From the NCBI RefSeq assembly GCF_000346465.2, contig NC_034013.1, positions 2,836,150 to 2,900,149 of the forward strand: a DNA stretch of 64,000 nucleotides, in the 5' to 3' direction. The notes under the pieces were generated by a model, which saw only the letters and a program-made list of their open reading frames with translations, made no database searches and had not been told where the DNA came from. The position numbers and the translations under genes were made by a program. Below, one piece after another: positions 1 to 11,429 of the stretch (positions within the stretch are counted from its first letter, which is position 1; every line of letters starts with the position of its first letter). The DNA comes from Prunus persica. Lineage: Eukaryota; Streptophyta; Magnoliopsida; Rosales; Rosaceae.

Positions 1-1958
1 TTCTTGGACCAACCTCATGGGGCCACACTGTCTCTCTAAGTCTAGCCATTCTAAGCATCAAGTAGGTTCTAATTCTCTCCAAAAGAGTAACAATGGGCTT
101 ATCTCTTGGTTCTAGAATTGCAGCATTAAAACACTCACACAAGTTGTTTAGAAGTATATCACACTTTGGGACTGTACTAAAGTGTGATCTACTCCAATGA
201 GCAGCTGGTCTCTCCTGAACCCACTTATAAGCTGCCTGAGATTGACTCAACATCTGCTCCATTTCAGCTTCAAATACAGGTATTGTTGTTGCTCTAGCTG
301 CTGCCCACAACCTCTGCTTGAAAGCTGCACCAGTATAGCCTGCAAGCTTGAAATTATTGTGCAAGTGCCTCACACAATGCCTGTGCTCAGCATTGGGCAT
401 CAAAGCATGAAGGGCATTCCCCAAACCCTTTTGCTTATCAGTAATGAAAACCCATCCATTGCCATTTTCAATACCTACATCTTGAAAGAATATGTCAAAG
501 AACCAACCCCAAGTCTCTGTATTTTCAACTTCAACAACCGCAAAAGCAATTGGATACATCCCATTATTTCCATCAATCCCAACTGCACTTAGAATCTGTC
601 CTGGATGAGAACCCTTAACATGGCACCCATCAAAACCCACCACTGGTCTACATCCTTCCACAAATCCCTTTTTAAGTGCTCCAAAACATACATAAATCCT
701 CTTGAAAATAGGATTCTCACCTTGCAATTCAGTTTTCACAATAACAGTACTTCCAGGGTTATTGCTCTTTAACTCTTCACAATAATCCCACAACTTACCA
801 TATTGCTCTTCAATACTACCTAGAATTCTCTTTTTTGCAAAACTCTTGGCGTTATAAACTTGAGCCTCAGTTACATCTATGGCATAATGTTTCCTTAATA
901 ACTTCATGAAATCTGTCACTTTCATATTGGGATTATCTCTTAACTCCTCATCAAACCTCTTAGACAGCCATGATGAAGTGGCATACTTGGTTCTTTGCCT
1001 CCTTCCACATGTATGCCTTGGAACATATGTCTTAATCCTTGTACTTGGACCTTTCCCCACATGAGAAGCATATAGCATCCAAGGACATGGAACCTTTTGT
1101 TTTTTATCTCCTTCACATTTGAGCCTCACCCTATTCGAATCATTCCTCACCCACTTCAATGGCCTTGCACATGAAACTGCATAATACCTTATTGCTTCTT
1201 TACACTGCTCCATGTTGGTAAATTCCATTCCCAAATGAAATGTTGGCTTCAGCAAATCAGATTCTCTTCTAAACTGCTTAAATCTAGGAGCTTTTCTTCT
1301 GCGGCTACGGTTTTTCACACCTTCACCCTCATCAGATTCTTCATCAAGACTTACAAGATCGTCGGTATTGTAGTCTTCACTGTCAACCTCACCAGGTTCT
1401 TCATTGTATTCATCATTTTCTTCATCAACTACATGTTTATCAAACAAGTTATCATCCTCTTCCAAGACTGTCTTCAACCCTTCTTCATCTGAATGCTCGA
1501 ACTCGGAGTCAATCAACTCAATGTCTGTCTCACTATCATCATCTTCAGCCTCTTCTACACTATCATCATCTTCACTATCATCTGCCTCATTATCTCCCTC
1601 CTTATGTACCTCATCATAACCATCATCATCTAAATCAACATCCACTTCTACAAACTGGTTCCCTAACTCACCAACATCAGTTTCAGTTTCAACTTCTACT
1701 TCCAACCCCAATTGTGGAGTAGATGCAGATGCATGGCTCTCTGGGAAATGCGGTTGATTCTTATATGAGAGATATAAAGGTTGAACTCTAGAAGTAGGTG
1801 TATATACTCCACAAACTCAACTACATGGGCATCTACTTCAATTGGAACAAACCCCCTTCTTTTGTTCCAGTAGTGGTACTGTATTTTTTTATGGTCATAT
1901 CCTAGAGAGATAGCAACATCAAACAGGTCAAGCATTGACAGGTGGTCAGCATTACAGT
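1..1958 (-). CDS. MULE transposase (MuDR type), partial, with a probable frameshift
   Basis: This is a transposase that would cut and move the element in the nucleus. Read from 1958 down to 1, it has an N-terminal PB1-like part (motif NADHLSMLDLFDVAISLGY, about 1890-1955), a long acidic Asp/Glu-rich linker (about 1330-1700), a basic stretch (KNRSRRRKAPRFKQFRRE), the MuDR DNA-binding region (about 950-1240) and the MULE catalytic domain (1-650). The catalytic triad positions are visible: Asp in GFDGCHVKG, Asp in FITDKQKGLGNAL and Glu in LCECFNAAI. The characteristic EHRHCVRHLHNNF block lies near 350-400. The frame changes by one base between about 1800 and 1822, consistent with loss of one base, so the product is probably broken or the base is an assembly error. 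The start codon is in the gap and the C terminus is beyond the window. Confidence 0.8.
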
Positions 1959-2408
1959 NNNNNNNNNNNNNNNNNNNNNNNNNNNNNNNNNNNNNNNNNN
2001 NNNNNNNNNNNNNNNNNNNNNNNNNNNNNNNNNNNNNNNNNNNNNNNNNNNNNNNNNNNNNNNNNNNNNNNNNNNNNNNNNNNNNNNNNNNNNNNNNNNN
2101 NNNNNNNNNNNNNNNNNNNNNNNNNNNNNNNNNNNNNNNNNNNNNNNNNNNNNNNNNNNNNNNNNNNNNNNNNNNNNNNNNNNNNNNNNNNNNNNNNNNN
2201 NNNNNNNNNNNNNNNNNNNNNNNNNNNNNNNNNNNNNNNNNNNNNNNNNNNNNNNNNNNNNNNNNNNNNNNNNNNNNNNNNNNNNNNNNNNNNNNNNNNN
2301 NNNNNNNNNNNNNNNNNNNNNNNNNNNNNNNNNNNNNNNNNNNNNNNNNNNNNNNNNNNNNNNNNNNNNNNNNNNNNNNNNNNNNNNNNNNNNNNNNNNN
2401 NNNNNNNN
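1959..2408. other. Assembly gap (450 N)
   Basis: This is a run of 450 undetermined bases inside the Mutator-like element. It hides the start of the transposase gene. Reading frames called across it are artefacts. Confidence 0.99.
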
Positions 2409-2559
2409 CTTTCAGATTCCCTTGATTCCAACCTTCGATTTTGTCCTTTTTCCCGCCCAAATTCCGGTCCCTTTCTAACCCTACCCTACCAATGTGAAAG
2501 AGAAGTGCGAAGTGTGTGAGAGAGGAGAGGTTGCTAATTCAATCCGCGCCTAATGCCGA

Positions 2560-2746
2560 AAATAACCCTCAATCAAGCGTCAACGTGGGTCAAATAGACG
2601 GACTAATGGATGAAATGTTCGAATTTTGACGGTGGGGGGAATATTGATAATAAAATTTAATTTGAGCCTTTAATTCGCTAAAAAAAAGGTCAGGGGGTAA
2701 ATTGAGCATTATGTACAAGTTCAGGGGGCAATTCAGCAGAATACCC
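2560..2746. repeat. Probable terminal repeat region of the MULE
   Basis: On the minus strand this segment opens with gggtattctgctgaattg and continues with 'no longer than a line' pyrimidine/purine phrases typical of plant MULE ends. It then runs into the putative 5' leader of the transposase gene (CT-rich, about 2480-2530). The partner repeat is outside the window, so the call rests on resemblance only. Confidence 0.45.
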
Positions 2747-3650
2747 TAAGGATTTTTGTATTTGACTTTACAAAAAAGAAAAACTATAATTTTTATAACA
2801 CAATCTGGTCACTTTTGTGTTATATGATTTTTCTCTACTGAAAATACATGTACATAACATGCAGACACAAGAGTATGCGTGCGAGCACTCGATACAGCAG
2901 AGACACAGATGTCTTCTATAGTAAATTCCTTTCTCGATATGCTTTACTCCGTTCCGTTAAAATGACTTTACTCTCTGTGTTGAGTATCTTTGAGGTGTCA
3001 TTTTCCGTTTGTAAACTAAGCGCGAACATATAGTAGCTTGTGCAAAGGTGATTGAGTGTAGCCATTTTTTCCTGAGACATTCATGAACGGCTAGGAAATC
3101 TCTGCATATCTAATATCTTTGACTGAGATAGAAAATAAAATATTCCATAAGCCGCGTTGCCTGTGAAGAGGCGTCTAGTTTTGGATGAGTTTGCAAGCTC
3201 ATCAATAAAACAATGAAGCAGGTTTTAGTCAAATACTTTGAATGGTAATTTGTTTCTTTTGCTTGCTTAATTCTAAGTATTTGAGCGCAGCAAAAGTCAA
3301 ATTTCTAGAAACCTGAATCCGACAAAGCAACTTGGATATAATATAGATGGCAGAAATTTTTGACTGAATTTCATGAACAAGAATATGCTTGACTGCTATT
3401 TTAATGTTATGTTCATATACATCATCAGAGAGGGAAATACCATGTAAATACCACAATTGTTGGGTGATCATGACCTATTAAGTGATGCAATTAATTGGTA
3501 CATTTGACTCTTGAAGTATTTGTATTGAGTGTGTGAACGTAGCGTTGCGTACGCAAATTCACTATTGACAAATTGCATGTAAGTGAACATCAGAAGAATA
3601 TACATGCCATGAACCAGATTCTGAGGTTGTCATGATAGTTACGCTTGGAT
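2747..3650. other. Intergenic, no feature recognised
   Basis: AT-rich DNA with only short, non-conserved reading frames. I recognise neither a gene nor a repeat family here. Confidence 0.6.
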
Positions 3651-3665
3651 TTATGTATTGTCTTG

Positions 3666-3815
3666 TTTTTTTTTTTTTTTTTTAATTTTGTTTTTTTGCC
3701 TAAGTTAGGAAGCGTAGGGAGAAAACTCACACACACGGGTATCATAGGGACTTGAACCCAGGTCCACTTGGGAGCATACCAATAGCCTGGGCCAATCCAA
3801 CTAACACCCTATTGG
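3666..3815 (-). mobile_element. SINE insertion with 15-bp target-site duplication
   Basis: A 150-bp insertion bounded by two identical 15-mers, ttatgtattgtcttg, at 3651-3665 and 3816-3830. On the minus strand it starts at 3815, has a possible A-box (tagttggattgg) and a clear Pol III B-box (ggttcaagtcc, near 3750-3760), and ends in a long A-tract (seen as the T-run at 3666-3683). Size, box B, A-tail and duplication together define a SINE. The exact match of the duplication suggests a fairly young insertion. Confidence 0.85.
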
Positions 3816-3830
3816 TTATGTATTGTCTTG

Positions 3831-4320
3831 CTTTGTTTAGTAATACCATATCAATCTTATATTTCTTTTCCACATTAATACACGTCACATGGTAATTGAT
3901 ATATTAATTAACAGTTGATCATAATAAACTTGCCACTGATTGTTATGAACTTCTGATATTAACTTGTTTTGTGCATTCACACTGAGCTTGCTCATTCATT
4001 TGTCTGTTTTGAAATTTTGACACCAAACTTCCATACACTTGCCACTGATGGTTCTGAACTTCTGATATTGTTTTTTTTATTTCTTTTGTCGTATAGCCTG
4101 GATTTATTGTCTTCTCAGTTGCTTTCTCAGTTGTTCACGTGTAACTAGATGTTTGCTCCCAAAATTTCTTGGTGACCAAGTCACAGACAAACTCTGCATT
4201 ACCATAATTTTTAAAGTCATTTTTAACCATCATCATAACTTGTTAATGAAGCATTTGCAAAACCAGTTGTAATTTCTTCTTGAAAAATAATAGTTGCTTA
4301 TACGAGGAGGCAAGTGACTT
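3831..4320. promoter_or_regulatory. Upstream region of NLR1 with a 33-bp direct repeat
   Basis: The 5' flank of NLR1. Two near-identical 33-bp blocks beginning acttgccactgat lie at 3928-3960 and 4037-4069, 109 bp apart, both ending gaacttctgatatt. A function as paired regulatory sites is possible but not shown by sequence. Confidence 0.35.
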
Positions 4321-4324
4321 CATT

Positions 4325-4336
4325 TCTATATAAACA
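4325..4336 (+). promoter_or_regulatory. TATA box of NLR1
   Basis: The sequence tctatataaaca lies about 90 bp upstream of the ATG at 4421, a typical distance for a short plant 5' leader. It is a good TATAWAW match with no nearer competitor. Confidence 0.5.
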
Positions 4337-4420
4337 AGACAATCAAACTACCAAAAGTCCTTTTGGACTGCAAAGGAATGGAAGAAGTATGGTGACTCCA
4401 CAGAGTGAGTTAGTGAGAGA

Positions 4421-7400
4421 ATGGCAGAAAGTGCAGTCACTTTTCTACTCAACAAGATTTCACCTTTTTTTGAAAATAGGGTTCAACTGTTGAGAGGGGT
4501 TAGAGAAGAACTTGTGTACCTAAAAGGGGAACTGGAGCGCATGAAAGCCTTTCTGAGGGATGCAGATGTAATGGAAGAAAGTGATGATGAACTCAAAGTA
4601 TGGGTTAAGCAAGTACGAGATGTTGCTCATGATGCAGAAGATCTTCTAGATGAATTTGCAGTTCTCCAAGCTCATAACAATCATGGCTACGAACTCTATT
4701 TTCCTTTCAATAGGCTTTCTTCCACTGTCAAGAACTTGAAAGCTCAGTACCGGGTTGCCTGGCAGTTACGGAGCATCAACACCCAAATTCAACATATTTT
4801 TGCAGCTTATAAAAGACTTCTTCCTAAGCTTAATGCTGCAAAAGGTTCAATGTTTACCAATTCAGGTATTATTTGACAACCAGTAGGTTTATTTGCTTAA
4901 AAAGTGAGCTCAACCTTAAAATATTATCATTCTAGGCAGCTAATAGTGATCTTCGATGTTTTGTTTCTTTTGGCCTTTCTACATACATTAGTTGATTTAC
5001 AATTCATCTAGGCTATAGATGGAATTCGTCTGTTCAGTATGATGGACTCAATAGTTGTTCAGTAGCACTTCTAGAAGGTTGCATGAAGAGGAGTAGGTTT
5101 CATCCTGCTTTGTAGTTGCTATCTTGGCTTTTTAAGTTTAACAACCGGTATTGTCTGACTTAAGACAGAAAATGATGTGATTACTTATACTCTTGCACTA
5201 GTTGGGGCATTACCGTGTTCTTTTCTTCCTTCATGTTTTAATTTGCAACAGGTGATACATGGCATGATCGGCGAGGGGATGCTCTTCTTTTAGACAACAC
5301 AGATGTTGTGGGGATAGACAAGCCTAAACAGAAACTGGTCAGCTGGCTGGTCAAGGGTGGCTCTGGACGTGAAGTAGTTTCAGTCACTGGAATGGGAGGC
5401 ATAGGGAAGACCACCTTGGTGAAGAAAGTTTATGATGACGTAAAAGTGAAGAAACATTTCAAGCCTCATGCTTGGATCACGGTTTCTCAATCTTTTCAGG
5501 CAGAAGATCTTCTTAAAGACATCATTCATAAACTCTTTTATGCAATCAGGAGGCCAGTTCCCGAAGGTGTGGATGACAAGAATAGCAATGAATTGAAAGC
5601 AATAATTAAGAACTTTCTGCAGAAAAGGAAGTATCTGATTGTTCTTGATGACGTATGGCACACTAACGAATGGGAAACAGTCAAATATGTTTTGCCTACT
5701 GGGAACTTTGGCAGCAGAGTCATGGTCACTACACGTAAAGCTGATGTAGCATTCACTTCTTGTTCAGAATCCAAATGCAAGGTCTATCACTTGAAGCCCT
5801 TGCCTGCAGATAAGTCCTGGAATCTGTTCACTAGGAAGGCCTTTCAAGGGAAGCCATGTCCTCCTTATTTGTATGAAAAATGTAAATGTATCCTTAAAAA
5901 GTGTGAGGGTTTGCCCCTTGCAATTGTTGCAATAAGTGGTGTTCTGGCTACAAAAGACACGCGCAGGATAGATGAGTGGGATTTCATTTGTCATAGTCTT
6001 GGAGCTGAAATTCATGGCAATGACAAACTTGAAGATTTAAAGAAAGTACTCTCTCTCAGCTTTAACGATTTGCCCTATTATCTCAAGGCTTGTTTCTTGT
6101 ACTTGAGTATCTTTCCCGAGGGCTATCTGATTCAGCGCATGAGACTGATTCGTTTATGGATAGCTGAAGGATTTGTTGAGGCTATACAAGGAAAAACATT
6201 GGAGGAAGTAGCTGAGGACTACCTAAAGGAGCTCTTGAACAGAAATTTGATCCTCGTGGGAAACACAACAAGTGATGGAAGGGTCAAAACTTATCGCATC
6301 CATGATCTTTTGCGGGAGATCATTATTTCAAAGTCAAGGGATCAAAATTTTGCAGCCATAGTTAAGGAACAGAGTGCAATCTGGCCTGATAGAGTTCGGC
6401 GCCTATCCATACATAATTCATTGCAAACCGTACAAGCAAAAAGGTCAGTTCCTCAACTTCGTTCCCTGTTTTTGTTTGGGGTGGTTGCAAGGCCATCAAT
6501 ACAAAAATATTTTCCCAGTGGCTTAAGGCTGCTTAAGGTGTTGGATTTGGAAGCTGCACCTTTAAAGATGTTTCCAAGAGAAATCCTGGACCTTTTTTAT
6601 TTAAGTTATCTAAGCTTGAGGAAAACCCAGGTGAAATTCATTCCCAGAGGCATAGGGAATCTTCAGAACCTGTTGACATTGGACCTTAAAAAGACCAATG
6701 TCACTGAATTGCCTCTTGAGATACTGAAACTTGAAAAACTTTGCCATCTCCTGGTTTATCGTCTTAAGATTGAATCTTATGCACATTTTTATTCCAAGTC
6801 TGGCTTTAAGGCCCTTTCAAGTCTAGGAGATTTGCAGTCCCTGCAAAAGCTCTGCTTCATTGAGGCAAATGATCATGGTTGTGGCATGACAATGAGGGAG
6901 TTAGGTAAGCTGAAGAACCTCAGGAGGCTTGGCATTATGAAATTGAGAAAACAAGATGGATTAGCTTTGTGCTTGTCGCTGGAACATTTGACCAAGCTGC
7001 GTGCATTTTCTGTAAAATCAACGCGAGAGAATGAGATTCTTGATCTGCAACACCTTTCTTCCCCTCCTCAGTTCCTGGAACGATTATACTTGACAGGACG
7101 TTTGGAAGAGCTGCCAAATTGGATTCCTTCACTTAATAGTTTGGTCAAACTGTTTTTGAAATGGAGTTGGTTAAAAGATGATCCGCTTGTTTGTCTTCAA
7201 GGTTTGCCTAATCTTGTTCATCTTGAATTGCTTCATGCTTGTGATAGTGACATGCTGTCTTTCAAGAGTGGAGGATTTAAAAAGCTCAAGGTTTTGGGTC
7301 TTGACAAATTTGACAACCTCAGATGCGTGAAGGTGGAGGAGGGAGCAATGCCATGCCTCGAAAAACTAACGATCCAACGATGTAAGTCGATGAAGAGGGT

Positions 7401-7662
7401 GCCATCAGGAGTTAAACACCTTTCCAAACTGAAGTTGCTCGAGTTCTTTGAAATGCCAAGTGAATTAATCTTGAAACTGCGGCCAAATGGAGGCGAAGAT
7501 TACGGGGAAGTTAAACATGTCCCGGATGTTTATTCAGCCTGTTGGAGGGATGGGGGTTGGGATGTGTATTCAATAGAGAGTTTCAAGGAGATAAAAAATG
7601 CTACCTTACAAGCAGGTACTGTCAGGAGATGCCATGAACTTCGTCCGCTATGGAAGGTTTAG
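4421..7662 (+). CDS. NLR1: CC-NB-ARC-LRR disease resistance protein (RPM1-like), two exons
   Basis: An intracellular immune receptor of the CNL class, expected to sense a pathogen effector or a modified host guardee and trigger hypersensitive defence. CDS = 4421-4865 joined to 5252-7662, 951 residues. The GT-AG intron joins frames exactly at Gly149, and paralogues align straight through the junction. Domains: Rx-type coiled coil 1-135 with the EDVID-type motif AEDLLDEF (72-79); P-loop GMGGIGKTT (195-203); kinase-2 LIVLDDVW (277-284); RNBS-B GSRVMVTTR; GLPLAI; RNBS-D CFLYLSIFPE; MHD position reads IHD (RIHDLLREI, near 500); then about 13-15 irregular leucine-rich repeats to near 880 and a conserved C-terminal tail with a YSACWRDGGWDVYSIE block. 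All nucleotide-binding motifs are intact. It is the most divergent of the four paralogues here and the only one with an intron. It lies tail to tail with NLR2. Confidence 0.93.
4866..5251 (+). other. NLR1 intron between the CC and NB-ARC coding parts
   Basis: A 386-bp, T-rich intron with donor tcag|gtatta and acceptor caacag|gtgata. The three paralogues are continuous at the same codon. If the intron is retained, translation stops two codons past Gly149 and gives a 151-residue CC-only protein. Confidence 0.88.
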
Positions 7663-8510
7663 ATCTGATCATACTTGTAAGTCGGTCAGTCAATCAACTT
7701 CTACAGATTGTCCACCATTGTACAGATGAATGTAAATACTAAATACTCATAACATGTAACTTACCAAAGAATAAGGTGCAGTATTTGGTCACCAGTGTAT
7801 TCTATATTTGCATATACTAAATATTTGTACATGATCCACAAGAGTCTGAGGACATGACTGTGAACTAGTCAAGAATAGTTTGCTCTGTCTCTGTCTCCTT
7901 TTTTAATCTTTATTCTTTAGGGTAATTGAATTAATATTCTAAGAGCATGGAAGAGGGGACAAAAACCGTTGCAGATAATTAGGAGGAAACTCACACAGTA
8001 AAATAAAAAACCGAAAAAATAGCAGAGCCAGGGAAAGGTAGCAGAGGAAGCCAGACATAATCCTTTCACAACTTTGATCAGCTGACTTTCATTGTCTTTG
8101 CAGCCAATGCAGTTTACCAATTTATGCTCTAGATTGTTCTGCAGAAATCAATATTTTTTGCCTTAAAGATCTTAATTCTTCCCATTCATCTGTATTTAAT
8201 CTTCATACTACCAACGTAGTTCAAAGTGATATTCAATGACACTAGAAAATTCACACGACCAGATATTGCAGGGAAAAATATCATTATACACTCTGAGCAG
8301 TACAGATTTACAGCATAGTTCTATACATGAATTATAGGCATCAAAATAATAACTGGAAAATGTACAAATTGCAATTACTATGATACCCCTAGCATTACAG
8401 AATACATGAACCAAGTGTGAGTATTTTACTATTTACAATTAACTACAAGAGCATTTACAGCTATTTACAATATACCGCACCAGACATGAAACTCAAGTCC
8501 ATTAAGACTA
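7663..8510. other. Spacer between the convergent NLR1 and NLR2 3' ends
   Basis: 848 bp holding the two facing 3' untranslated regions. There is no reading frame of note and no repeat that I recognise. Confidence 0.6.
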
Positions 8511-11360
8511 CTACTTCCAACGAGTTTCAAGTTCATGGTTCTTCATGACAGAACTGGTTTGAAGGAAGTTTTCTCCCTCATTCAAACCCTCTAAAGGGTA
8601 CACCTCCCACCCACACTCTCTCCAGTAGGTGAAATAAACTTCTGGAATATGTGCAACTTTCCAATAGTCATTGCCTTCTTCTTGTGGACGTAGCGTCTTG
8701 ATTAATTTTTCTGGCATCTCAAAAAATTCAAGCACCTTCAGTTTGTTCAGGTGTTCAATTCCTGAGGGCACCTTCTCCAATGATTTGCAACGCTGGATAC
8801 TTAGCTTCTCAACACAAGGCATTGCTCCCATCTCCACCTGTATGCATCTAAGTGCATCAAATTCATTGATGCCTAAATGTTTGAGCTTCTTAAACCCTCC
8901 AGCTCCAAAACACAATGTGTCTCCTTCAAACACCTGAGATAACTCAAGATGTACTAGATTGGGCAAATACTGAAGGAATAAGAGTGGATCATCCTTTAAC
9001 CTACTCCACTTCAAATATAACCTGACAAGGCTATGCAGGGAAGGAATCCAGTGAGGTAATGCATCCAATCGTCCTTGCAAGTACAGCCTCTGAAGCAGGA
9101 GAGGGGGAGAAGAAAGGTGCTGCAAATCAATGATTTCATCCTCTTCTACTGAAGTTATGGACAATGCACAAAGTTTGCTGAGCTTTTCAATGGATGAGCA
9201 AAGAACCTTTCCATCTTCTTTCCTCATTTGTACAATGCCTAACCTTCTCAACTGAACTAGTTTCCCCAGCTCTTTTAATATGGCACCGCCATCTTGGTTT
9301 GCCTTGATGAAACAAAGTTTTTGAAGGGAAGTTAAAGCCCCTATTTTTGCAAGGACCTTAAAGCCATATTTTGAGTGAAAATCTCCATAAGGTACAAATT
9401 CATAACGATATACCAGCAGATGACGTAGATGTTTGAGCTTCAGGATTTCAGCTGGGAGTTCAGTAACCAGAGAATGCTTCAGATCTAAAGTCTCCAGGTT
9501 CTGAAGCTTCCCTATAAAACTTGGAATGGTTTTCACCCTGGTATCTTTCAAGCTCAGATACTTCAAAAAGAAAAGGTTGACAACTTCTATGGGAAAAACA
9601 CTTAGAGGTGCACTTTGCAAATCTAACACATTAAGAAGCCTAAAACCTCCAGGAAAAAGTGTTTGTAGTAATGGCTTCTCGGCAAGTCTGAACATAAACA
9701 GAGAACGTAGTTGAGAAGCACACCTGTTTTTCTGTACGTATGGCAGTGAGTTATGCATTGAAAGGCGTCGAATTTTATCTGGCCATGGCATGTTTTGGTC
9801 TTTAGCTATTGTGGCAAAGTTCTGATCTCTTATCTTAGAGGTGATAATCTCTCGGAAAAGGTCGTGGACACGAAAGTTTTTCACCCTTCCATCAGATGTT
9901 GTCTCTGCTGCTTGAATCATGCTTCTATTCAATAGTTCATTGAGGTAGTCCTCTGCAACATCTTCCAGTGTTTTTCCTTCTTTTGCTTCGATGAAGCCCT
10001 CCGCCATCCATAATCGAACAAGTCTCATATGCTCAATTAGATGATCCTCAGGAAAGATACTCAGGTACAAAAAACAAGACTTTAGATAGTAAGGCAAATC
10101 ATTAAAACTGAGTGAAAGTACTTTTTTCAAGTCCTTAAGTTTGTCATTCCCCTCAATTTCAGCCCCTAGGCTATGGCCAACCATATCCCACTCATCAATC
10201 CTGCGCTTGTCTTTAGTAGCCAAAACACCACTGACTGCTACAATTGCAAGGGGCAGCCCCTCGCACTTTCTTAAAATACAATTACCAATCTCCTCTAAAT
10301 AAGGAGGGCATGAACTCCCCTGGAATGTCTTCTTGCACAGAAGCTCCCAAGACTCCAACTGGGGTAAAGGCTCCATATTATAAACTTTGCCTCCGGATTC
10401 TACGCTGGTTGTAGAGGCTATATCGGCATTTCGGGTAGTTAGTATGATTCGGCTGCCACATATATTGTTAGGCAAAGCATATTTCACAGAATCCCATCCG
10501 TGCAAGTGCCATACATCATCTAAAACAATAAGATACCTCCTTTTCTGTAGGAAATCTTTGATCAATGTTTTCAACTGATTGTTATTCATGTTGTTGGTTC
10601 CTTGTGGAAGTGGCCTTCGGATGGCTTTGTGGAGTTGTTGAAGCATGTCTTTGAGGAGTTCCCCTAATTTGAAAGACTGAGTAACAGTGATCCAAGCATG
10701 TACTTTGAAATGCTTCTTTACTTCTGCAGCATCGTAGACTTGCTTGACTAAGGTAGTCTTCCCCAGCCCTCCCATGCCGGCCACAGAAACTACTTCGCGA
10801 CCAGAACCACCGGTGAGAAGCCACCCTACAAGCTGCTTTATAGGTTCGTCAATGCCCACTATATCAGTTTTCTCTAAAAGTAGAGCATCCCCTCGGTGGT
10901 CCTCCCACATGTGGCCTGCAGTTGAAGAGCCTGAACCTTGTTCAGCCATATTGAATTTGTGGCGCAGTCTCTTATGAACCTCTGAGATTTTTCTGATTCT
11001 TGAGTTGATGCCTTGTAACTCAGAAGCAACTCGGTATCGAGCTTTTGTGTTCTTAATGCAGCAAGAAAACCTATGAATGGAACCATATAATCCCTCCCCA
11101 TGATCATGTGCCTGAAGAAGTGTAAATTCATCAAGAACATCTTCGCTGTCGTGAGCAATGTCTCTAACTTGCTTTATCCATACTTTGACTTCCGCATCAT
11201 TCTCTTCAAATGCATCAGCAATCCTCAGGAAAGCAGTCATGCGCTCCAGTTCCCCTCTCAGATACAGAATTTCTTCCCTAACCCCTTTCAAAAGTTGCAG
11301 ATCATTTTCGAAAAGGGGCGCAACTTTTTCGAGCAGAAACTTCACCGCACTCTCTGCCAT
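8511..11360 (-). CDS. NLR2: CC-NB-ARC-LRR disease resistance protein (RPM1-like)
   Basis: A complete intronless CNL immune receptor of 949 residues, starting MAESAVKFLL at 11360. Coiled coil 1-135 with EDVLDEF at 73-79; P-loop GMGGLGKTT 195-203; kinase-2 LIVLDDVW 277-284; RNBS-B GSRIILTTR 302-310; GLPLAI 368-373; RNBS-D CFLYLSIFPE 429-438; MHD position reads VHD (498-500). Leucine-rich repeats follow from about 530 to 880 with a conserved C-terminal tail (YFTYWRECGWEVYPLE). The linker between CC and NB-ARC (GSGSSTAGHMWEDHRGDALL) spans the point where NLR1 carries its intron. Its closest relative in the window appears to be NLR3. Opposite orientation to the other three genes suggests an inversion or a head-to-head origin with NLR3. 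Confidence 0.95.
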   Translation of the reverse strand: MAESAVKFLLEKVAPLFENDLQLLKGVREEILYLRGELERMTAFLRIADAFEENDAEVKVWIKQVRDIAHDSEDVLDEFTLLQAHDHGEGLYGSIHRFSCCIKNTKARYRVASELQGINSRIRKISEVHKRLRHKFNMAEQGSGSSTAGHMWEDHRGDALLLEKTDIVGIDEPIKQLVGWLLTGGSGREVVSVAGMGGLGKTTLVKQVYDAAEVKKHFKVHAWITVTQSFKLGELLKDMLQQLHKAIRRPLPQGTNNMNNNQLKTLIKDFLQKRRYLIVLDDVWHLHGWDSVKYALPNNICGSRIILTTRNADIASTTSVESGGKVYNMEPLPQLESWELLCKKTFQGSSCPPYLEEIGNCILRKCEGLPLAIVAVSGVLATKDKRRIDEWDMVGHSLGAEIEGNDKLKDLKKVLSLSFNDLPYYLKSCFLYLSIFPEDHLIEHMRLVRLWMAEGFIEAKEGKTLEDVAEDYLNELLNRSMIQAAETTSDGRVKNFRVHDLFREIITSKIRDQNFATIAKDQNMPWPDKIRRLSMHNSLPYVQKNRCASQLRSLFMFRLAEKPLLQTLFPGGFRLLNVLDLQSAPLSVFPIEVVNLFFLKYLSLKDTRVKTIPSFIGKLQNLETLDLKHSLVTELPAEILKLKHLRHLLVYRYEFVPYGDFHSKYGFKVLAKIGALTSLQKLCFIKANQDGGAILKELGKLVQLRRLGIVQMRKEDGKVLCSSIEKLSKLCALSITSVEEDEIIDLQHLSSPPLLLQRLYLQGRLDALPHWIPSLHSLVRLYLKWSRLKDDPLLFLQYLPNLVHLELSQVFEGDTLCFGAGGFKKLKHLGINEFDALRCIQVEMGAMPCVEKLSIQRCKSLEKVPSGIEHLNKLKVLEFFEMPEKLIKTLRPQEEGNDYWKVAHIPEVYFTYWRECGWEVYPLEGLNEGENFLQTSSVMKNHELETRWK

Positions 11361-11429
11361 TAATTCTCTCTTTACTCTTTTGATTACCCTTACTTCCTCA
11401 ACTGATTTTTCTCAGTTCAGAATCTGTAG

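Larger units (their letters stand above)
1..2746 (-). mobile_element. Mutator-like element (MULE), autonomous type, left part off window
   Basis: A MULE-type transposase reads leftwards from the assembly gap to position 1. To the right of the gap lies a non-coding terminal segment ending near 2746 that looks like a MULE terminal inverted repeat: phased short lines of the type 'caattcagcagaataccc' and a poly-purine block. The second terminus lies beyond position 1, so inverted repeats and the 9-11-bp target duplication cannot be checked. The element is interrupted by 450 N. Confidence 0.75.

Noticed and set aside
1696..2519. Long reading frames on both strands across the N gap
   Set aside because: They exist only because N codons are not stops; only the MULE transposase part (minus strand, left of the gap) has protein features.
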